Source: Channallabes apus (Eukaryota; Chordata; Actinopteri; Siluriformes; Clariidae). Taken from it: a DNA stretch of 64,000 bases. Positions 38,501-47,500 of this stretch are shown piece by piece. Position 1 is the stretch's first letter. Each line of letters opens with the position of its first letter. The stretch is from NCBI GenBank assembly GCA_030522415.1, contig CM060127.1:17709314-17773313 (forward strand). The letters run 5' to 3'. The notes below the pieces were generated by a model. It was given only the letters and a program-made list of their open reading frames with translations. It was not told where the DNA came from and ran no database searches. The translations under genes were made by a program, and so were the position numbers.

Positions 38501-41500
38501 TCAGAGGACCGCCGAGTTTGCTGAAAAACAGTAGGTAATTTGCTCTGGATTTTATTTTTTTAGAGGTCGTGTGAGAGAAAGACAGACATGCCAGATTCGG
38601 ACGGGATTAAAATCACAAAGTACGTCTGTGAAACAGAAATTTCTCTTACTGTAATGACCCCCTGTAAAACTAGTCTCGTCCGAATAGGGCATTTAAATTA
38701 TATCAGATTAGTTGTCTGTGATTTACAATCTGCAGTGGTGGTGATTTGGCATTTCCCCCCCGACAAGTTGTTTTGCACGCGTGTTGTTTAACATAAAGCT
38801 CATTTTAAATAAACTCCCCATATTCTAAATTTCCTGTGTTTTTAACTTTTTGTTAGTTGTTCAGAAATGGTCACTATTATATAATGTAAACAGTCACTAG
38901 ATTTGGATATTAGGAATGATGATAATGAAAACAAAACAACTTGTTACTGTAGTTCCTGTCAATCAAACCCTCACTCTATGCAAAGCATGACAACATGCCC
39001 TACAGTATAGCTATCTAATAATAGTGTAGATTATATTATATTGTCTAGTAATTCCCAAAGCTGCTGAAGGTGGTGCTGGCAAAGAAAAGTAATCAATAAA
39101 CAGACATGAAGAGAAAGACAGATGAGAAAGAGAACACAGAAAAGGAGTAGAATATTGAATAGTGTATGCAAAGAAATAAAGGGTGGTCTAATCGCACCCC
39201 TCCGGGAGTATTTGGGTCTGTTTTGCTTGCTAACAGCTTCACAATGTCATCATTTGAGCGGGCAGCAGCGATGTGCAGTGCAGTCTGGCCATCCTGTTCA
39301 ACACATAATCAACAGCAAACAGTGAGCATTCCAATTCAAATGTCACAAATATTGAGCAGAATTAAAAAAAAAAATTCTATAAAAGAACATTTAAATGGAT
39401 CACCATCAGCTACTTTTACAAAAAGGCTTAAAATGACATTATGACCACTTGGATCAACAAAGTCCAAAATGTATAGCTGTTATTGGTACTGTATGCAGTA
39501 TGATTAAAAATTCTGAGTACCAGTAAAAATGCATCAATTTTGCATTGTTTTAAAGTTTAAAGTTGCCCCCAGACCAACTTCATAGTTTCATGACCTGCTC
39601 TGAAGTGATGAGCACTTTCAGTTTTCTTTTAATAGTCTTTCAGTTTGTTTTCTAATAAAACCCACCACCCACCATGTCTCTTTCTGTTCAGGTGGTTTGA
39701 GACCTGATGAGCGTAAAGGCCATAGAATGTAACTTGCATCATTTTTTCTCCTTATAAATCTATTTGCTGAGCTCTTGTGCTTGGTAAAAGGGAATGGGGT
39801 CATGCTGTCCCAAAGAAGGTATAAATGTGTTATCATATTGAGCTGTTTTTCATGTGCCACAAGTTTTGTTTTTACGAATCTGACAAACCTGATGATTCCT
39901 GAACCCACATCATAATAGTTGGAAGTCTTGCCTGGCGATCTTGGCTACACTTTCACAAAGAGCTGACATTCTGACTCATTAGCACTTCCTGATTTTTTAG
40001 ACCTGGATTGTCAAGTCTAAGAATTTCCTCTGCAATAGGAAGCAGAATCTCAAAGATTATCAGGTTTGTTTTCCTTAGGGGGAAATTTTGAATACTTGGT
40101 AATTCTCCTCCTAATAAAAACAAAACTTTATCATTCCTTTTTACACTGCGTTCCAAATTATTACGCAAATTATATCTTTCTCTGATTTTCATAATTAGTA
40201 AATGTAAATGACAGTCAGTATAATTTTCTAGTCATCAACTATTAGGGTAGAATTTGAATTTTATTGAACAAACCTCCTAATGATAACAATATTTATTTTA
40301 AAAATAAACAACTGAAAACACATTATTCAAAATTTTTATACACAACAGAGTTAAAACATTTCATAGGTTGTAAAGAACTGAAAATAAGCTTTTGTTGAAT
40401 TTGCAGAATTAGGAGGTCATATTTACTGAAATGAAAAACTATTCTGCTTGAATTTCTTTGTAGGATGTCAGAATAGCCTCCCAGAGCTGCTTTTTTTAAA
40501 ATCAAACTGCCTCCCACCCTCATAGATCTTTTGAGGATTCTCCAAAGGTTCTCAATGGGTTTGTGGTCAGGGGAGGATGGGGGCCAAACCATGAGTTTCT
40601 CATCTTTTATGCCCATAGCAGCCAATGACACAGAGGTATTCTTTGCAGCATGAGATGGTGCATTGTCCTGCATGAAGATGATTTTGTTATGGAAGGCATG
40701 GTTCTTCTTTTTGTACCATGGAAGAAAGTGGTCAGTCAATATACTTTGCAGAGGTCATTTTCACACCTTCAGGGACCCTACAGTGGCCTACCAGCTCTCT
40801 CACCATGATTCTGGCCCAAAACATGACGGCACCTCCTTGTTGACATTGCAGCGTTGTTGGGACATAGTGGCCACCCACCAACCATCCACTATTCCATCCA
40901 TCTGGACCATCCAGGGTTGCACGACACTCATCAGTAAACAAGACTGTTTGAAAATTAGTCTTCATGTATGCCTAGGCCCACTACAATGGTTTCTGCTTTG
41001 AGCATTGATTAGGGGTGGCCGAATAGTAGGTTTATGCACAACTGCAAGCCTCTAAAGGATCCTACACCTTGAGGTTCACGGGACTCCAGAGCACCAGCAG
41101 CTTCAAATAACTGTTTGCTGCTTTGTAATGGCATTTTAGCAGCTACTCTCTTAATCTGATGAGTTTGTCTGGCAGAAACCTTCCTCATTCTGCCTTAATC
41201 TGCACGAACCTGTCTGTGCTCTGAATCAGCCACAAATATCTTCACAGTACGATGAGTTTTCATGAAATATCTAATGTTTTCATACCTTGTCCAATTTGAT
41301 GCTTTTCGGCAGCAGAGAGATCCTTTTTCTTTCCCATATTGCATTAAACCAGTGGCCTGCTTAATAATGTGGAACAACCTTAACAACCTTCTTCAGTACC
41401 TTTCCTTTAATTGGGCTCATCTGGCAAAGTAATTATCACAGGTGTTTGAGATTCATTTCAGTAATCCAAAGAGCCCTGAGACGCAATACCATCCATGAGT

Positions 41501-44500
41501 TTAATTTAAAAACTAAACATTTAATGTTTATGACACTTACATCTAATTTGCATTATAATTTGGAACACAGTGTATGTCATCATATGCATTCAGAGTCAGA
41601 ACCCCAGTTGTTATTGTCTCTGCCCTTTAAAAAGGGCATGGCGGCACAATGGGGTAGTGGTTAGCACAGGTGCCTTGCACCTCCAGGTTTCAGGTTTGAT
41701 TCCCACCTTGGGTCTGTGTGCATTGAGTTTGCATGTTCTCCCCGTGATTGGTGGGTTTCCCCCAGGTAGTCTGGATGTTCTTCCCGCAGTCCAAAAAACG
41801 TGCAGGTTAGGCTAATTGGTGTTCCCAAATTGCTTGTAGTGTGTCATTGAGCATGTGAGTGTGTGTATGCATTGGTACCCTGTTCAGGGTGTACCCTGCC
41901 TTGTACTCCAAGTCTCCTGGAATAGGCTCCAGGCCCCTCACTACACTGTTTACAGGATAAAGGGGCATAGGCAATGAGTGAGAAAGAGTGTAAAAAGGTC
42001 ATACAGTATGTCTGTATTTTAACAGTGTAAGAACCAGCACTAAACTTGTGTTCCTTGGCATTTCAGGAAAGCTGAGAACTTTCTTTCACTTCTTAGGCCT
42101 TTAGATAACATAAATGTCTGTGTCCCAGACCAGTCACAACCACTATATTTTACACAACATGCAAGCTGGATTTAACTGGCAAACATGGCTCAGTAAGTGC
42201 CATGATACTCAGTCAGAGGTATGGGATTATTATTATTGTAACATCCGAGCCGCCTCAGATCCGGTTCACCGGTTTACTGAGCCGTAGCTTTGTCTCCCCC
42301 TAGTGTGTCTGTGTATGTCATTGTCCGCCCTTAATGATTGATGGAAATCACCTGTGTCTACCTCATGTGTCTCACTATTTAACCCAGCCGAATCCACACC
42401 ACAGCGTCTGGTCACCATTATGCTACGATACACTCTAACTGTGCCATTTCCTCTGTCTCTCCCAGGTTAAACGTTATCTGCAGGCGAGGTTGTGTGAAGC
42501 AAGACAGCTTCACGTTCATGGACTGACTCTGCCGTGGATCAGTATAAAGTCAAGTTTGTTTTCCCTCGTTTCCTAGAAAATATCTAGTTCTCTGTGTTTC
42601 CGCCTGCAGACCGCGCCTGGCGAAGCTACCCACGGGGTGGATATTACGTTTTGTTGTGTTTTTGTTTTGTTCAAGTCAAAAAGGGACTAAGTAAAATAAA
42701 AGACTATCATTTCCTGTGTGTGTGTGTGTGTGTATCACTAGGGAAGCATGACAGATGACCAGACCGCATTCCAGACTGCAGCAGGAACGCCCCTGCCCGG
42801 CGACACCCTGCCTATGATGGATTACATCTGGAGACAGCACGGGCAAATGGACAGTCTCGCGAGGGCCATAAACCACCTCGCACACAGTGTCCGTGACATT
42901 GCTACCGGCCAGTCGCCCTCCTCCCCGGCGCCGAGGCGCCCCTCACGGTCCCCCCCTTGGGCGGCCCCACCCGAAAGGTATGCTGGCGACCCCGAAGGCT
43001 GCAGAAAGTTTCTCCTCGCCTGTGAGCTGTACCTGGCAGACTACCCTGACCTAGATGATCGGCAGAAGATCAGTTTCGTCACTCAACAACTCACAGGTGC
43101 TGCTATGGACTGGGCAGCCGCGATGTGGAGTGTGGGCGGCCGGGACATGATTGACTTCACGCGGTTCCGCCACGCCTTTCGCGCGGTTTTCGATCACCTG
43201 GATCAGGGCCGGACAGGAGAACAACGGTTACTGAGACTGAGACAGGGGCAAGCCACTGTGGTGGACTACGCCGTGAAGTTTAAGATCCTGGCCGCGGAGA
43301 GTGAGTGGTGCGAGAAGAGCCTCCTCGCACGCTTCTGGGACGGTCTCCAGCCAGAGATCCAGCTCGAATTGGCATGCCGAGATGCCGAGATGGACCTCGA
43401 TGAGACCATTCAGCTCACCATCAAGCTGGACCAGCACCTCCGCGGTCAGAAACGGCTGCCCCCCGCTAAAGTGGCAGGAGGCAGTTTCGAGCCGCGCCAC
43501 CGCCCCAGCCCCAGTAAGAGCCCGCCGAGCCCACGAGAGAACCCACCGTCGGAACCCATGGACGTAGGCACGTAGGCTGTCCGCACAGGAAAGGAGACGC
43601 CGATTCACAGCTGCCTGTACTGTGGCGGGGGGGCAGCTCATAAAAACCTGCCCACTATTACAAGTAACTCAGCACACACCCCCACGCACTACCCATTCCT
43701 TTTGAATCAATGCTACTCTGTCTTATAATAATCATTTGGTTTCTGTTTCCCCCTTAATAGATTCCGGGTCGGCTGGGAATTTTATTTCATCCTCTCTCCT
43801 TTCCTCGCTGCGCGCTCCAGTGTCGAAGCTTCCAAATCCGATCGTGATTAAAGCTCTAGATGGCAACCTATTAGGTCAATCGCCAGTTAACATGATCTCC
43901 GTGCCCCTACGGTTAACTTTCCCGAATCACACTGAGGAATAAAAATTTTATGTGATTTCTCAGGTGAGTCAGTCCGTCGTGCTCGGCCTCCCTTGGCTTC
44001 GCTCTCACAACCCTAATTTCGATTGGGCCGGCTTGCATATCCTTCCCTGGTCCCCACGATGCGCGAAATTTTGTACACCATCCTCATCGATGGTCCAAAC
44101 GACCTCTGTTGAAAGCCCCAGCGCCCTAGTTTCTACTCTAGTGCCATCAGAGTACGGAAAATTTAAAGACGTGTTTAGTATCAGGGCTGCAGCACGACTT
44201 CCCCCTCACCGCCCGTGGGATTGCGCTATTGACCTCCTGCCAGGGAAAACACCACCCTGCTCGCGGATTTACCCATTGTCTGTGTCTGAGACCCAAGCAA
44301 TGGAGGAATACGTGAGAGAGGCTCTCCAGCAGAGACTCATTAGTCGCTCCACGTCGCCCGCCTTGGCAGGTTTCTTTTTTATCGAAAAGAAAGGGGGGGG
44401 CCTTAGGCCGTGTATTGATTATCGGGGACTCAATGCAATCACAGTAAAATATAAGCACCCACTGCCCTTGGTGCCGGCCGCGATCGACCTGCTCCGCGGC

Positions 44501-47500
44501 ACGTCCATCTTTACTAAACTTGACCTCCGCAGCGCATATAATCTCGTTCGTGTTCGCAAGGGCGATGAGTGGAAGACTGCGTTTAGCACGACATCAGGTC
44601 ATTATCAGTATAATGTGATGGCCTATGGACTGGTAAACGCACCTGCGGTGTTTCAGGGGCTCATGAATGACGTGCTCCGACATATGTTAAACCGGTTTGT
44701 GATAGTATATCTAGATGACATCCTAATATACTCTCGGTCATACGAGGAGCACATCCGTCATGTGACCGCTGTCCTCCGTCGGCTAAGGGAACATGGGCTC
44801 TATGTGAAGGCGGAGAAGTGTGAATTCCACAAAACGGAGGTAGCATTTCTGGGCTATCGCATTGGGGGTCAAGATGGACACAGCCAAGGTCAGAGCGGTA
44901 CAACAATGGCCGGAGCCCACATCAGTGAAGGCGCTACAAAGTTTCCTTGGGTTTGCCAATTTCTACAGGCGCTTTATTAGGGGCTATAGTACGCTGGCAG
45001 CGCCGCTCACTAGCTTATTAAAGGGTAAGCCACAGCGACTACGCAAGTTCATGCCGGAAGCGCGTCTCGCATTCCAGCGTCTAAAACTAGCTTTTACCTC
45101 CGTGCCTATATTAAAACTTCCCGATCCCAATAAGCCCTTCGTAGTTGAGGTCGACGCGTCGGAAGTAGGACTCGGAGCGGTGCTGTCACAGCGCCATGGC
45201 CACCCAGAGAAGCTGTACCCCTGCGCTTTCTTTTCGAGAAGGTTGACACCTGCCGAGAGCAATTATGATATCGGGAATCGCGAACTGCTCGCAATAAAGG
45301 CGGCGTTAGAGGAGTGGAGGCATTGGTTGGAGGGAGCAGAACACCCATTTACGGTACTCACGGATCACAAGAACCTAGAGTACCTCCAACAAGCTAAAAG
45401 ACTAAACCCGCTGGGCGCTGTTTTTCACTCGTTTTCATTTCATTGTTACATACCGCCCCGGCTCTAAAAATCTAAAGGCGGACGCGCTCTCCCGCTGTTT
45501 TGCGACGCAGGACCGAACCATGGCTCCCGAACCCATTCTGCCCACGGCACTCGTGGTGGCCCCGATCACGTGGGACCTCGATGCGGAGATAGCCCAGGCG
45601 ACACGGTCCGACCCCGTGCCGTCGGACTGTCCTCCGGACCAAACCTACGTACCGGGATCACTACAGGAACGAGTGACGGTTGAGGCCCATACCAACCTCT
45701 CATCAGGACACCCCGGCGAATTAAAGACACTCAAACTACTGGAACCTACCTGTAGGTTTTGGTGGCCAAATATGCGGGAAACAGTCAAAACAGTCGTTTC
45801 GTCTTGTGCTACCTGTGCAACTACTAAAAGCCCCCGAGGGTTGCCAGTTGGTAAATTAATGCCCTTGCCCACACCTAACAGACCGTGGTCTCACCTAGCG
45901 GTGGACTTTGTGACGGACCTGCCTGTGTCAAAAGGGTACACGACAGTCCTAGTAGTGGTGGATCGGTTTTCTAAGGGCTGTCGATTTATTCCGTTCTGCG
46001 CTCTCCCAACCGCTTCTCAGGTAACGGAAACCCTATTCAACACAGTGTTTCGCTACTATGGTATTCCGGAGGACATCATTTCTGATCGTGGTCCCCAATT
46101 TATCGCTAAGGTCTGGAGAGCTTTTTTTCCAGAAATTGGGGACCACTGTTAGTCTAACGTCAGGCATCACCCGGAGTCTAATGGACAGGCAGAGCGGACT
46201 GTTCAGGATCTCGGGAAGTTCCTTCACGCATATTGTAGTAGTCGACAACATGAATGGGCAGACTATTTACTCTGGGCGGAATATGCGCAAAACTCCTTAA
46301 AACACTCCTCAACCGGCCTAACGCCGTTTCAATGTATGCTCGGACACCAGCCACCGTTCTGTCCCTGGGATGCCACTCCCACCAATATCCCCATGGTGGA
46401 TGAGTGGTTTAAGAAGGCGGAAAAAGTATGGTAGGGGGCGCATGCCAATATCTCCCAAGCAGTTCGCCGCTTCAAAAGATTTGCCGATAGACGGCGAAGG
46501 GAAAGTCCTCCGCTCCAGGTAGGAGATCGGGTTTGGCTCTCGACAAAGGACCTCTCTCTCAACCTCCCCTGTCGTAAACTTTCCCCCCGGTTCATCGGTC
46601 CCTTCCCCATAATAGGTCAGATTAACCCCGTTTCCTTTAAATTACAACTCCCCACACACATGCGCATTAACCCAATTTTTCACATCTCTCTTCTCAGGCC
46701 AGTAAAGGTCGTAGACCCTTCGCTCCCCGGGGCTGTGGAGATCGAGGGCGCTCCAGCGTTTAGAGTCCAGCAACTGCTGGACTCCCGAAGGCGAGGAGGC
46801 TCACTCCAATACCTGGTGGAGTGGGAGGGGTATGGACCGGAGGAACGCAGCTGGGTCCCGGCAAAGGACATCCTGAGCCCAGAACTCATTTTCGAGTTCC
46901 ACCGGGCTCGGCCGGATCGTCCTGCGCCACGACCTCCAGTCCGACCCGTCCGCCGGCAGTTCCATCAGGCCGGTGGGTCCCGACCCCCTTTGGTAACGCA
47001 GGGGGAGCGCCCACCTCCTCTTCAGGAAGCCGGTCCTGGGGAGGGGGGTAATGTAACATCCGAGCCGCCTCAGCCCCGGAGATCCGGTTCACCGGTTTAC
47101 TGAGCCGTAGCTTTGTCTCCCCCTAGTGTGTCTGTGTATGTCATTGTCCGCCCTTAATGATTGATGGAAATCACCTGTGCCTACCTCATGTGTCTCACTA
47201 TTTAACCCAGCCGAACCCACACCACAGCGTCTGGTCACCATTATGCTACGATACACTCTAACTGTGCCATTTCCTCTGTCTCTCCCAGGTTTAAGCGGTA
47301 TCTGCAGGCGAGGTTGTGTGAAGCAAGACAGCTTCACGTTCATGGACTGACTCTGCCGTGGATCGGTATAAAGTCAAGTTTGTTTTCCCTCGTTTCCTAG
47401 AAAATATCTAGCTCTCTGTGTTTCCGCCTGCAGACCGCGCCTGGCAAAGCTACCCACGGGGTGGATATTACGTTTTGTTGTGTTTTTGTTTTGTTCAAGT

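Noticed and set aside
39618..40192. Minus-strand ORFs as an extra trpn1 exon in intron 2
   Set aside because: There is no ankyrin core (TPLHLAA type), and exons 2 and 3 already join in frame with normal repeat spacing.
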